Assembly: GCF_007752935.1 (NCBI RefSeq)
Contig: NZ_CP036319.1
Location: 3,162,001-3,226,000, forward strand
Source of the DNA: Crateriforma conspicua
GTDB taxonomy: Bacteria > Planctomycetota > Planctomycetia > Pirellulales > Pirellulaceae
DNA: 64,000 bases
Reading direction: 5' to 3'
Numbering within the stretch: position 1 is the first letter of the stretch; each line of letters opens with the position of its first letter. The notes under the pieces were generated by a model. It searched no databases and was not told where the DNA came from. It saw nothing but the letters and a program-made list of their open reading frames with translations. Below are positions 47,656 to 56,405 of the stretch, in pieces. The position numbers and the translations under genes were made by a program.

Positions 47656-49998
47656 ATGGACTCAATCGACAAGAAGTCGCTGAGTGAACGCGACATTTGC
47701 ACCCAATTCATCACCCCCAGCATCACGGCTGCGGGTTGGGATCTGCATGCGCAGGTGCGTGAAGAGGTCACGTTCACCGATGGTCGCGTCATCGTGAAAG
47801 GGCGATCCACGGCGCGAGGACCCAAGAAACGTGCCGACTATGTCCTCTATTACAAACCCGGTATCCCGCTTGCCATTGTCGAAGCCAAAGACAACAAGCA
47901 CACCATCGGGGATGGGATGCAGCAGGCGCTGTCCTACTCCCACGAAGATTGCCTCGACGTTCCGTTCGCGATCAGCAGCAATGGGGACGGCTTTCTCATT
48001 CACGACCGTACGGGGACCTATCCGGAAACTGAATTTCAAATCCCTCTCGATCGGTTCCCAGCACCTGACGATCTTTGGCAACGCTACCTTCGATGGCGCG
48101 GCATCGACGACCAAGCCGAGCAAATCGTCGACCAGGACTTCCACGACGATGGATCGGGCAAGTCACCCAGGTACTACCAAACTAAGGCAATCAACCGCAG
48201 CGTCGAAGCCATCGCGTCCGGGAAAGATCGTGTTTTGCTGGTCATGGCAACCGGTACCGGTAAAACTTACACCGCTTTCCAAATCATCTGGCGATTGTGG
48301 AAGTCTGGGGCAAAGAAACGCATCCTGTTCCTAGCTGACCGAAACATTCTGGTCGACCAAACCAAGACAAATGATTTCAAGCCATTCGGCGGCGCGATGA
48401 CCAAAATCCGCAATCGGAAGGCGGACAAGTCATTCGAGATCTTTCTGTCGCTCTACCAGGCCATCACCGGTCCAGAGGAAAGCGACAAGGTTTACAAAGA
48501 ATTTTCCCCTGACTTCTTTGATCTCATCGTGATCGACGAATGCCATCGCGGCAGCGCCAAGGACGATTCCGCATGGCGGGAGGTGCTCGATTACTTCAGC
48601 AGCGCGACGCATCTGGGGATGACCGCCACGCCCAAGGAGACCCAGTACGTCTCCAACATTCATTACTTTGGCGACCCCATCTACACCTACTCACTGCGAC
48701 AGGGGATCGATGACGGATTCCTCGCTCCCTACAAAGTCATCCGGGTCGACATCGACAAAGACCTCCAAGGGTGGCGCCCCACCAAAGGTCAATTGGATAA
48801 ACACGGCAACCTCATCGAAGATCGAATCTACAACCAAAAAGATTTCGACAAATCTCTCGTTCTGGAGCCACGCACCCAACTCGTCGCCCAGCGGATCACC
48901 GAGTTCCTACAAGCGACCAACCCCTACGACAAAACGATCGTGTTCTGCGATGACATCGACCATGCCGAGCGAATGCGGCAAGCCTTGGTCAACTGCAACC
49001 CGGAATTGGTCGGCGAGGACGACCGGTATGTCGTCCGCATTACTGGGGACAACAAAGAAGGCAAAGAACAACTGGATTTCTTCATCGACCCCGAGTCACG
49101 TTATCCCGTCATAGCGACGACATCCAAACTGATGACAACGGGAGTGGACGCCAAGACCTGCAAACTCGTCGTCCTGGACCAACGCATTCAGTCGATGACC
49201 GAGTTCAAGCAGATCATCGGGCGTGGAACTCGGATCGACGAAGACTTCGGCAAGCTCTTCTTTACCATCATGGACTTCAAAAAGGCCACCGAGTTGTTTG
49301 CCGATCCCGACTTCGACGGCGATCCGATTCCGGACGAAGACTACGATCCTCTGTCCGGTGGTGAAGGCGCCGGTGGCGATCCAGGTGCGGGCGACACTGG
49401 CGGCGATGATCCGTCACTACCAAAGCCGGGAGCCAAGAAATACTATGTCTTGGATACCGAGGTGAGCGTTGTCGCCGAGCGCATCCAGTACTACGGCCCG
49501 GACGGCAAGCTTATCACCGAATCCCTTCGCGACTACACCAAGAAGAAAGTCATGTCGCGATTCGCCTCCATGGACGAATTCCTTCAAACCTGGAATGCTG
49601 CCGATAAGAAAGCCGCGATCATGTCCGAGTTCGAGGAACAGGGCGTCTTGTTTGAGGCACTCGCGGACGACATCGGTAAAGATCTCGACCCCTTCGACAT
49701 GTTGTGCCACGTCGTGTACGGGCAACCACCTCTGACAAGGCAAGAGAGAGCCGAGAACGTCAGGAAGCGTGACTACTTCACCAAGTACGGAACTCAAGCA
49801 CGAGCCGTCCTAGAAGCGTTGTTGGAAAAGTACGCCAATCAGGGCATCCTCGCCATCGAGAGCATGGACGTGCTCAAGGTCGACCCACTCGATGACATGG
49901 GGACGCCCGTCGAAATCATCAAACTTTTCGGTGGAAAAGATGCCTACCTCGCAGCGCTCAAAGACCTAGAGACCCAACTCTACGCAAGTGCTACCTAG
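47656..49998 (+). CDS. hsdR: Type I restriction enzyme, R subunit
   Basis: About 780 residues from the ATG at 47656 ([23 protein letters not shown], a typical HsdR opening); the frame is open to 47449 but the upstream 69 residues do not fit. The nuclease core is D61...E76-x-K78 in [23 protein letters not shown]. The helicase/translocase motor shows Walker A ATGTGKT, DEAD-box [16 protein letters not shown] and [15 protein letters not shown]. It cleaves unmodified DNA after ATP-driven translocation when joined to HsdM and HsdS. It is the first gene of the locus; hsdM starts 37 bases later. The Gly/Asp-rich linker around residues 560-595 is normal for the family. Confidence 0.95.
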   Translation: MDSIDKKSLSERDICTQFITPSITAAGWDLHAQVREEVTFTDGRVIVKGRSTARGPKKRADYVLYYKPGIPLAIVEAKDNKHTIGDGMQQALSYSHEDCLDVPFAISSNGDGFLIHDRTGTYPETEFQIPLDRFPAPDDLWQRYLRWRGIDDQAEQIVDQDFHDDGSGKSPRYYQTKAINRSVEAIASGKDRVLLVMATGTGKTYTAFQIIWRLWKSGAKKRILFLADRNILVDQTKTNDFKPFGGAMTKIRNRKADKSFEIFLSLYQAITGPEESDKVYKEFSPDFFDLIVIDECHRGSAKDDSAWREVLDYFSSATHLGMTATPKETQYVSNIHYFGDPIYTYSLRQGIDDGFLAPYKVIRVDIDKDLQGWRPTKGQLDKHGNLIEDRIYNQKDFDKSLVLEPRTQLVAQRITEFLQATNPYDKTIVFCDDIDHAERMRQALVNCNPELVGEDDRYVVRITGDNKEGKEQLDFFIDPESRYPVIATTSKLMTTGVDAKTCKLVVLDQRIQSMTEFKQIIGRGTRIDEDFGKLFFTIMDFKKATELFADPDFDGDPIPDEDYDPLSGGEGAGGDPGAGDTGGDDPSLPKPGAKKYYVLDTEVSVVAERIQYYGPDGKLITESLRDYTKKKVMSRFASMDEFLQTWNAADKKAAIMSEFEEQGVLFEALADDIGKDLDPFDMLCHVVYGQPPLTRQERAENVRKRDYFTKYGTQARAVLEALLEKYANQGILAIESMDVLKVDPLDDMGTPVEIIKLFGGKDAYLAALKDLETQLYASAT

Positions 49999-50035
49999 AA
50001 ACGATGACCATTTAACCACACGGACGTGATTCAGC

Positions 50036-51523
50036 ATGTCAATCAGCACCACGATCAAGTCCATCCAAGACATCATGCGCAGGGACGCGGGCACCTACGG
50101 GGACGCCCAGCGGATCGAGCAGATCGCATGGATGTTCTTCCTGAAAATCCTCGATGATCGCGAGACCGAAGAAGAACTGCTCGAAGACGACTTCAAATCG
50201 CCGATTCCCGACAAGTATCGATGGCGGAACTGGGCAACCGATGATGAAGGCATGACGGGGGACACGTTGCTCGACTTCGTCGACAATGGGCTGCTTCCCG
50301 CACTGAAAACTTTGACGGTCTCAGCGGCCAATCCGCGGGCCGCTGTGATCCGATCCGCCTTCGACGACGCCAACCAATACATGAAGAACGGCACGTTGAT
50401 GCGCCAAGTCATCAACAAGATCAACGAGATCGACTTCAACAACAGCAAAGACCGGCACCTCTTCGGCGACGTTTACGAGCAAATTCTCAAAGACTTGCAA
50501 TCGGCGGGCAATGCGGGCGAGTTCTATACCCCGCGAGCCGTCACCCAATTCATGGTCCAGCAAGTCGCCCCGCAACTTGGCGAGCAAATCCTCGACCCCG
50601 CATGCGGCACCGGCGGCTTCTTGACCGCCGTCATCGACTACATCCGCGATGAAACCGGTCAAGTCAAAAAGCCCGCCCACGAAGAGACCCTGCAAGCCAG
50701 TATCCACGGCGTCGAGAAAAAGCACCTGCCGCACATCCTCTGCACCACCAACCTGCTGCTGCACGGCATCGACGTCCCCTCGCAAATCCGCCACGACAAC
50801 ACGCTCAGCCGTCCGCTGCGAGACTACGGCCCGAAAGATCGTGTGGACGTGATCGTCACCAACCCACCGTTCGGCGGCATGGAAGAAGACGGCATCGAGC
50901 TGAACTTCCCCAAAGCGTTTCAAACCCGCGAAACGGCCGATCTGTTCCTCGTCCTCATCATGCACCTGCTCAAGGACGGCGGTCGCGGCGCGATCGTCTT
51001 GCCCGACGGCACGCTGTTCGGCGAAGGCGTGAAAACGCGGATCAAGGAGCGGCTACTCGACGAGTGCAACCTGCACACCATCGTCCGCCTGCCCAACGGA
51101 GTCTTCAATCCCTACACCGGCATCAAGACCAACCTACTGTTCTTCACCAAAGGGAAACCGACGAAAGACATCTGGTTTTACGAGCATCCGTACCCACCCG
51201 GCGCAAAGAGCTACAACAAAACCAAGCCCATCGCTATCAGCGAGTTTGACGCGGAGAAGAAGTGGTGGGGCAAGCCGGATACGCGGGGCGGATTCAATGG
51301 CCGCAAAGCGAGCGAGCTGGCATGGAAAGTCAGCGCCGCCGAGATCAAAGAGAACGGCTATAACCTCGACATCAAGAACCCGCACACTGTCGACACCGGC
51401 CGCGGCGATCCCGATGAACTGCTGGCCGAACTGGAGTCGATCCGCGCCGCCAGCCGCCAGACGCTCGACCAGCTCAAGAGTGAACTCGCCGCCGCTTTGG
51501 CTTCGTCGGAGTCAAAGACGTAG
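50036..51523 (+). CDS. hsdM: Type I DNA methyltransferase, M subunit
   Basis: A 495-residue N6-adenine methyltransferase: N-terminal HsdM helical domain (QDIMRRDAGTYGDAQRIEQIAWMFFLKILDD), SAM-binding motif ILDPACGTGGFLTAVIDYI and catalytic DVIVTNPPFGG (NPPF). It methylates the recognition sites selected by HsdS and is required for restriction. All motifs are intact, so the methylase should be active. It ends two bases before the DUF1016 gene. Confidence 0.96.
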   Translation: MSISTTIKSIQDIMRRDAGTYGDAQRIEQIAWMFFLKILDDRETEEELLEDDFKSPIPDKYRWRNWATDDEGMTGDTLLDFVDNGLLPALKTLTVSAANPRAAVIRSAFDDANQYMKNGTLMRQVINKINEIDFNNSKDRHLFGDVYEQILKDLQSAGNAGEFYTPRAVTQFMVQQVAPQLGEQILDPACGTGGFLTAVIDYIRDETGQVKKPAHEETLQASIHGVEKKHLPHILCTTNLLLHGIDVPSQIRHDNTLSRPLRDYGPKDRVDVIVTNPPFGGMEEDGIELNFPKAFQTRETADLFLVLIMHLLKDGGRGAIVLPDGTLFGEGVKTRIKERLLDECNLHTIVRLPNGVFNPYTGIKTNLLFFTKGKPTKDIWFYEHPYPPGAKSYNKTKPIAISEFDAEKKWWGKPDTRGGFNGRKASELAWKVSAAEIKENGYNLDIKNPHTVDTGRGDPDELLAELESIRAASRQTLDQLKSELAAALASSESKT

Positions 51524-51525
51524 TT

Positions 51526-52689
51526 ATGCCTGACATCACCCAGCCAAATACACCATCGCAGTTCACCGAACTGCTTGGCACCATCCAGTTCGTGGACCAG
51601 CGACTTGCCAGCCACGCCTCCCGAGCTGTCAACACCAGCCTGACCGTGCGGAATTGGCTGATCGGATTCTACATCGTCGAATTTGAGCAGCATGGTGAAG
51701 ATCGAGCCGAATACGGCGACAAGCTGATTTCGAAACTGGGTGCCGAGCTGAAGGGGCGCGGTCTGCGTGGGGTCAGCCAACGCGAACTCCGGCGTTATCG
51801 CACCTTCTACATGACGTATCCGGAGATTCGGGGGTCACTGACCCCCGAATTCCATAAGTTGCTGCCAGCCGGTGATTTAGAAAAATGGGAGGCGCTGGCC
51901 CCCATTTCTGAACCAATTCGGGACTCAGCGAGTCCCGTTTCAACCGCCGATCTCCTGACAAGACTCTCGTTCACTCACATCGTAGAGATTCTGCGCACCG
52001 ACACGGCGGAAAAACGCGACTTTTATGCTGCCCAGTGCATCTCTGGCGGCTGGTCCGTTCGCGAACTCAAACGCCAGATCGCTAGCCAGCTTTTCGAACG
52101 CAGCGAACTTTCCACCGACAAGGCGAAGCTCAACGAACTCACCAACGCTGACGCTGAAATCCAGCCCTCCTCACTGACCATTCGCGACCCGTACATCTTC
52201 GAATTTCTGGGGCTGAAGCCCACTGAGGTGATGAGCGAATCGCACCTGGAAGACCAGCTCCTCGACAAGCTGCAGGAGTTTCTATTGGAGCTGGGCGAGG
52301 GTTTTTGCTTTGAGGCACGGCAGAAACGCATCCTCATCGGGGAAACGCACAACTTCATCGATCTGGTCTTCTACCACCGCATTCTCAAGTGCCACGTGCT
52401 GGTCGAATTGAAGTTAGAGCAGTTCAGTTACGAAAACATCGGGCAACTGAACACCTACGTCAGTTGGTTCGACCGCAACGTGCGCGGCGAAGGCGACAAT
52501 CCGCCCGTTGGCATCCTCCTGTGTACCGAACGCGACAAGTCGCTGGTTGAATACGCACTGGCCGGAATGGACAACTCGCTATTTGTCTCGCGGTATCAAC
52601 TGCAACTGCCCAGCAAAGAAACGCTGCGAGCACAGATCGAAGCGGAACGCAGGCGGTTGGAGTCGGCCAGCGAAGGAGGTGAGCCATGA
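51526..52689 (+). CDS. DUF1016 (YhcG-type) PD-(D/E)XK nuclease-family protein
   Basis: A 387-residue protein. An N-terminal DUF1016 helical domain (RAVNTSLTVRNWLIGFYIVEFEQHGEDRAEYG, then LSFTHIVEIL) is followed by a C-terminal nuclease-like domain with NFIDLVFYHRILKCHVLVELKLE (Asp...Glu-x-Lys). Genes of this type are often inserted between hsdM and hsdS in type I loci; their role there is not established. The gene lies between hsdM (2-base gap) and hsdS (4-base overlap), so it is part of the operon. The linker around residues 100-140 is encoded by DNA with three nested perfect palindromes. Confidence 0.88.
   Translation: MPDITQPNTPSQFTELLGTIQFVDQRLASHASRAVNTSLTVRNWLIGFYIVEFEQHGEDRAEYGDKLISKLGAELKGRGLRGVSQRELRRYRTFYMTYPEIRGSLTPEFHKLLPAGDLEKWEALAPISEPIRDSASPVSTADLLTRLSFTHIVEILRTDTAEKRDFYAAQCISGGWSVRELKRQIASQLFERSELSTDKAKLNELTNADAEIQPSSLTIRDPYIFEFLGLKPTEVMSESHLEDQLLDKLQEFLLELGEGFCFEARQKRILIGETHNFIDLVFYHRILKCHVLVELKLEQFSYENIGQLNTYVSWFDRNVRGEGDNPPVGILLCTERDKSLVEYALAGMDNSLFVSRYQLQLPSKETLRAQIEAERRRLESASEGGEP
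51826..51937. repeat. Two perfect palindromes inside the DUF1016 gene
   Basis: Arms attcgggggtca (51826-51837) and tgacccccgaat (51839-51850) form a perfect 12-bp inverted repeat with a single-base centre. Arms cgggactc (51919-51926) and gagtcccg (51930-51937) form a second with a three-base loop. They lie in the variable linker of the protein. Confidence 0.75.
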
Positions 52690-54656
52690 GTTTGGCCGAA
52701 CCGATGGAATCATCTGTGTGGGAGTCGCCGGAGTGGCAGGAAGCGGTCCGCCAGAATACCGGCTTAAAGCCGTTCTTCGACAACCTTGAGTCGTTTGTGG
52801 AGTTGCCGGAGGGAGTTGAAAAGCTGCGCGATTTGGTTTTGGAACTGGCTGTTCGCGGAAAGACAGTAGCTCAAAATCACGACGATGAACCAGCGAACAG
52901 CGCGCTTGAACGAATTAAGTCTGAACAGACTGCGCTCGTTGAATCGAAAGACATCCGAAAACCCAAGAAAACCCTTCCGATTGATGAAGTGCCATTTGCA
53001 GTCCCAAACGGTTGGGCGTGGACGCGACTCGGCGACGTATGTTTTGTCATCACAGATGGTGTTCACAAGACTCCCACCTATGTCAGCGAAGGCGTTCCAT
53101 TCCTATCAATTAAGGACATTAGCAGTGGCAAGCTCGATTTCTCATCGACGCGATACGTAACGCGAGAAGCCCATGAGAAGATGATTGAGCGATGCCACCC
53201 AAAGCGCGGTGATCTACTATTCACCCGAATTGGAACGCTGGGCACTAACGTAGTTGTTGATTGCGATGTCGAGTTCAGCATTTTCGTAAGCGTGGGACTC
53301 ATCAAGTATCCGCAGCATGAAATTGATTCGCGGTTTCTCAGTTATCTGATGAACTCACCACCGCTGCATCGACAATACCAAGAAGTTAAGGCTGGTGGTT
53401 CGCACACGGACAAACTAAATCTTGGTGACATGCCACAATTGTTGATCCCTTTTCCACCTCTCGCCGAACAGCGTCGGATCGTGTCGAAGGTGGAGGGGAT
53501 GATGTCGTTGTGCGATACGTTGGAATCGCATCGGCTGGCGCGCGAGAGTGTGCGAGAGCGAGCCAGCCGCAGCGTGCTTGCGAGCCTGACCAGCGCGCCC
53601 CGCACAGCCTGCACGCCTCAGCGGCCCAAAGCCGCGGAACCGAATGGTGAGCGGCAAGGCGCTAGCCGCCGGTTTTCCGATGGTGACGTTTCCCCTGATT
53701 CACCGACGGCTAGCGCCTTGTCGCTCACAGAAGCTGCCCCGAAGGCGCAGCGTCGAGCCAGTGGAGTGGAAACGCTCGCCAGTGCGTGGCAGCGTCTGAG
53801 CGATCACTTCGAGGTCCTGCTCGACCGGCCCGAAACCCTCGCCCACCTCCGCCAGTCCATCCTCCAGCTCGCCGTCCAAGGCAAACTCGTCCCCCAAGAC
53901 CCAAACGACGAACCGGCGAGTTCACTGCTTGCGAAAGACTACGAACTACCAGCGGAATACAAACGGAAACGGAAGATCGTTAAGAAAACGCCAGTCAACA
54001 CACCAGAAGACCTACTGATTGAGTTGCCCCAGTCTTGGGAATACGTAGTCATTCAAGACTTGTACGACAAGAATATCATCGTTGACTACGCTGACGGGAA
54101 TCACGGGGCGCTCTACCCTCGCAAACATGAATTCGGTAAGACAGGCGAAACTTTTGTCTCGGCAAAAGACCTCGCTGGTGGGCGAGTAGTTTGGGATTCA
54201 TGCAGCAAACTCAACAAGGAAAAGGCCTCGCAATTAACCAAAGGATGGGCAGAGGGCGGTGACGTTCTACTAACGCACAATGCCACCGTCGGTCGCGTGG
54301 CGTTAGTGGAACCTGAGGCTAGTCGATTCTTACTCGGAACATCGGTCACTTTCTATCGACTGAACGCTGATGCGATCATCCCTGAGTTCTTGTACCTCGT
54401 CTTTCAAGCGCCGGTTTGGCAAGGGCAGATGGGTGCGATCATGGCACAGACAACGCGGAACCAAGTAAGTATTCAGAAGCAAGCATTCTTCCAAGTGCCG
54501 TTGCCCCCGTTAGCCGAACAAAAGCGGATCGTGTCGAAGGTGTCGGTCCTTTTGTCGCAGCTCGACGAGTTGTCCGCGCGATTGCGTTCCCGCCAGTCCA
54601 CCACCGACGTCCTCCTCACCGCCCTCATCCATCAAATCCTGGAGGGCAGCAAGTGA
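52686..54656 (+). CDS. hsdS: Type I specificity subunit S
   Basis: A 656-residue HsdS with two target-recognition domains: the first (about 110-260, VPNGWAWTRLGDVCFVITDG) and the second (about 435-620, LPQSWEYVVIQDLYDKN). Each is followed by the conserved helical repeat PLAEQRRIVSKVEGMMSLCD / PLAEQKRIVSKVSVLLSQLD. The linker between them (about residues 320-350) contains an in-frame palindromic element (53647-53728). The protein is longer than most HsdS partly because of this. It determines the bipartite DNA target of the complex. It starts inside the DUF1016 stop codon and its own stop overlaps a GTG that opens the next, truncated ORF. Confidence 0.93.
   Translation: MSLAEPMESSVWESPEWQEAVRQNTGLKPFFDNLESFVELPEGVEKLRDLVLELAVRGKTVAQNHDDEPANSALERIKSEQTALVESKDIRKPKKTLPIDEVPFAVPNGWAWTRLGDVCFVITDGVHKTPTYVSEGVPFLSIKDISSGKLDFSSTRYVTREAHEKMIERCHPKRGDLLFTRIGTLGTNVVVDCDVEFSIFVSVGLIKYPQHEIDSRFLSYLMNSPPLHRQYQEVKAGGSHTDKLNLGDMPQLLIPFPPLAEQRRIVSKVEGMMSLCDTLESHRLARESVRERASRSVLASLTSAPRTACTPQRPKAAEPNGERQGASRRFSDGDVSPDSPTASALSLTEAAPKAQRRASGVETLASAWQRLSDHFEVLLDRPETLAHLRQSILQLAVQGKLVPQDPNDEPASSLLAKDYELPAEYKRKRKIVKKTPVNTPEDLLIELPQSWEYVVIQDLYDKNIIVDYADGNHGALYPRKHEFGKTGETFVSAKDLAGGRVVWDSCSKLNKEKASQLTKGWAEGGDVLLTHNATVGRVALVEPEASRFLLGTSVTFYRLNADAIIPEFLYLVFQAPVWQGQMGAIMAQTTRNQVSIQKQAFFQVPLPPLAEQKRIVSKVSVLLSQLDELSARLRSRQSTTDVLLTALIHQILEGSK
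53647..53728. repeat. Palindromic repeat element inserted in frame in hsdS
   Basis: Arms of 27 bases (53647-53673 and 53702-53728), with two mismatches, flank a 28-base centre. The core word is aaggcgctagccg and its complement cggctagcgcctt. It encodes a Ser/Ala/Arg-rich stretch (GERQGASRRF ... SPTASALSL) in the flexible linker between the two halves of HsdS, so the frame is kept. I recall elements with this core as common in Rhodopirellula genomes. Confidence 0.88.
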
Positions 54657-54736
54657 CGACAAAGCGAAACAACCAAATCACAGGCAACGTCGGCATGTAC
54701 TACGCCTGTTACCAACGCCAAGGGAGCCGAAGCTGA
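54653..54736 (+). pseudogene. Truncated accessory ORF of the R-M operon
   Basis: The GTG at 54653 overlaps the hsdS stop (GTGA) and reads VTTKRNNQITGNVGMYYACYQ, the opening of a small protein often found after type I genes (normally continuing with a longer nuclease-like domain). After CYQ the sequence joins a different gene's remnant and the frame stops at 54736, so only about 21 genuine residues are left. The family identification is from memory and tentative. Confidence 0.55.
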
Positions 54737-54922
54737 TGCGGAACCTGCGGGCAACCCGGGAAGCCGAACTGCTGGCCCACTACCCAGCGAAAGACGTTTG
54801 CAGTTGGCTGGGCAACAGCCCAGATGTGGCAAACAAGCACGACGCCATGACGATGCAAGCATCGTTTGACCGTGCCGTGGCAGCAGGCGCTGGCATCACA
54901 GGGGGTGACTTGCGAGGTGCCT
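54716..54922 (+). pseudogene. C-terminal fossil of a tyrosine recombinase, catalytic Tyr replaced by Asp
   Basis: The frame through PKLMRNLRATREAELLAHYP, VCSWLGNSPDVANKHDAMTM and ASFDRAVAAG matches the end of the phage-type integrases common in planctomycetes: LRATRE holds the active-site Arg, and SWLGNSP...KH-Y normally carries the nucleophilic Tyr. Here KHYAMT is KHDAMT (gac at the expected tac). Everything upstream of PKLM is missing. It ends 125 bases from the 3' end of tRNA-Gln, the classic position of an integrase that used that tRNA as its attachment site. Confidence 0.78.
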
Positions 54923-54974
54923 AGAAAAGTCCCCCAGGCCATGCAAGAAAAGCCGCCTGTAAATGAAGACACGA

Positions 54975-55030
54975 AAAAAGCCGATGCGAAAAATCCCGTG
55001 AATGACTGGAGATGTCTCGCATCGGCTTTA
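54975..55030 (-). terminator. Terminator downstream of tRNA-Gln
   Basis: On the minus strand a 13-bp perfect stem (arms 55018-55030 and 54978-54990, core gccgatgcga) with a 27-base loop is followed by a run of six T (the aaaaaa at 54975-54980). It begins 18 bases after the tRNA end. Confidence 0.7.
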
Positions 55031-55047
55031 GCTGACTTATCGCTAAG

Positions 55048-55119
55048 CTACCCCGCTAGGACTCGAACCTAGAATGACTGAACCAAAATCAGTAGTGTTG
55101 CCGATTACACCACGGGGTA
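55048..55119 (-). tRNA. tRNA-Gln (anticodon TTG)
   Basis: The minus strand folds into a 72-base cloverleaf: acceptor stem TACCCCG/CGGGGTA, discriminator G, and anticodon stem-loop CTGA-TTTTGGT-TCAG with anticodon TTG. The T arm is CTAGG-TTCGAAC-CTAG. CCA is not encoded. A decayed R-M/integrase island abuts its 3' side. Confidence 0.95.
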
Positions 55120-55130
55120 GGACGGAGCAG

Positions 55131-55158
55131 AGTGTAGCAGTCGATGTGGATTTGCTAA
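55131..55158 (-). promoter_or_regulatory. Candidate promoter of tRNA-Gln
   Basis: On the minus strand TTAGCA (55158-55153) and TACACT (55136-55131), separated by 16 bases, resemble -35 and -10 elements of a housekeeping promoter. They lie 11 bases upstream of the mature tRNA 5' end. Confidence 0.4.
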
Positions 55159-55228
55159 AGAGCACCTGCGGCATTGCGACCCAGATTTTTGCCCTCGCCG
55201 GCCGTCGCTTTGCGTCTGAGATTCTGGG

Positions 55229-55915
55229 TCATCGGTTGGCGTGAACGGCGAAGGCCAGTCGTTGCAGTTCGCGAGCCAGATCGACGTTGATCACCGCCAC
55301 CGATGACGGCAATTTGATCGTCATCGGCGTGAAATTCAAGATGCCGGTGACGCCGACGCCCACCAGTTTCGACGCGACCTCCGGGGCGGCATCGACGGGG
55401 ACGGCCAGGATTCCCAGATCGGGCTGGATCGACGCGCACACGCCTTCGAGCATGTTGAAGTCGGCGACCCGGATCCCGCCCAGCTTGCGGCCGATTTTTG
55501 CCGGATCGATGTCGAAGGCGACCGCCAGGTGAAACCCCAATTGGTCAAAGCCGCGGTATCGCAGCAGGGCGTCGCCCAGCGATCCGACGCCCACCAGGAT
55601 GACTTTCCACCGGACGCCGCTGCCCAGCAACATGCCGATGCGATCGGCCAAATCGGCAACGTCGTAACCCACCCCGCGGCGGCCCACGCTGCCCAGTGAA
55701 CTGAGGTCACGGCGGACGACGGCGGGGGAAACGTCGACCAGTTTGCCCATTTCGCGGCTGTTGATCGACGTCGTTCCACCGGCCAGGACGCGATGCAATT
55801 CACGGTGGTACAGGGACAGTCGGCCGACGGCGGCACGGGGCAGATCGGCGGCGATCTGACGGAGGTCTTCGGGTGACGGATCGTCGTCGCATGAATCGTT
55901 GGCCGCGTCGTTCAT
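55229..55915 (-). CDS. rex: Redox-sensing transcriptional repressor Rex
   Basis: A 228-residue protein with the Rex layout. A winged helix domain (AAVGRLSLYHRELHRVLAGG, INSREMGKLVDVSPAVVRRDLSSLG, RRGVGYDVADL) is followed by a Rossmann domain (VILVGVGSLGDALLRY, VAFDIDPAKIGRKLGGI, ILAVPVDAAPEVASKLV) that senses the NADH/NAD ratio. It represses fermentative and respiratory genes when NADH is low. The extra ~15 acidic N-terminal residues are common. It is divergent from the wall-protein gene; I did not find a convincing Rex palindrome in the region between them. Confidence 0.92.
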   Translation of the reverse strand: MNDAANDSCDDDPSPEDLRQIAADLPRAAVGRLSLYHRELHRVLAGGTTSINSREMGKLVDVSPAVVRRDLSSLGSVGRRGVGYDVADLADRIGMLLGSGVRWKVILVGVGSLGDALLRYRGFDQLGFHLAVAFDIDPAKIGRKLGGIRVADFNMLEGVCASIQPDLGILAVPVDAAPEVASKLVGVGVTGILNFTPMTIKLPSSVAVINVDLARELQRLAFAVHANR

Positions 55916-56405
55916 GCCGCCATTGTGTCACGAATGGGGCGATTCCGCACGAGTCAAGTCGGCAAATCCGCCGCCCTTTTGGGGGACGCCAATGTCCAAA
56001 TATCCTGGGCAGGTGGGATAAATCCCCTCGGGAAACCCCTTGGCTTATCCGCTCACCGGCACAACCGGTACAACCCGAAGGTTTGTCAGCAAAGGCCAAC
56101 CCAAACGTCCCAAATTGCCTCGGTGGTGCGGTTTGCGTGGGCAACGTTTTCAACGTGGTCGATGTAGTCACTGCATCGGAACCAGTTTCGTTAGGGCATG
56201 GATTTTCCCTCAGCCCAAAAGTTCTCCCAGGCCGCACTTCGTACCAGCGGACCAAAGCACGGGGGAGCCGGCGAGGCGACTCGAGTCAATCGAGCGTCGG
56301 CGCCGCGAAATTCCGATTCAGACGCCGCGATCCGAGCGAGTTGCTCGGCGGCGCTCACGCTACGTCCTAGCGACACTCGCGTTGTTTCCTGTGGAGAAGT
56401 TAAAG
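55916..56405. other. Long leader/intergenic region upstream of the wall-protein gene
   Basis: About 490 bases between rex and the YTV gene with no credible ORF. A bulged stem-loop (56323-56353; outer cgccg/cggcg, inner ccgagc/gctcgg around gagtt) lies about 50 bases before the start codon. The sequence tgtggagaagttaaag gives a ribosome site at 56389-56405. The length suggests a long 5' untranslated leader for a highly expressed gene. Confidence 0.5.

Noticed and set aside
54923-55047. Direct repeat of the tRNA-Gln 3' end as an attachment site
   Set aside because: I looked by eye near 46900-47650 and beside the integrase fossil and saw no convincing second copy; a computed search is needed before annotating att sites.
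55873-56370. Plus-strand ORF of 165 codons upstream of the YTV gene
   Set aside because: It overlaps the rex start region, has Arg/Ser-rich low-complexity translation and no start context; it is more likely leader DNA.
55916-56405. Rex-binding palindrome (TTGTG-type) upstream of rex
   Set aside because: Only a half-site-like ttgtg is visible near 55924; no matching inverted half at the right spacing.
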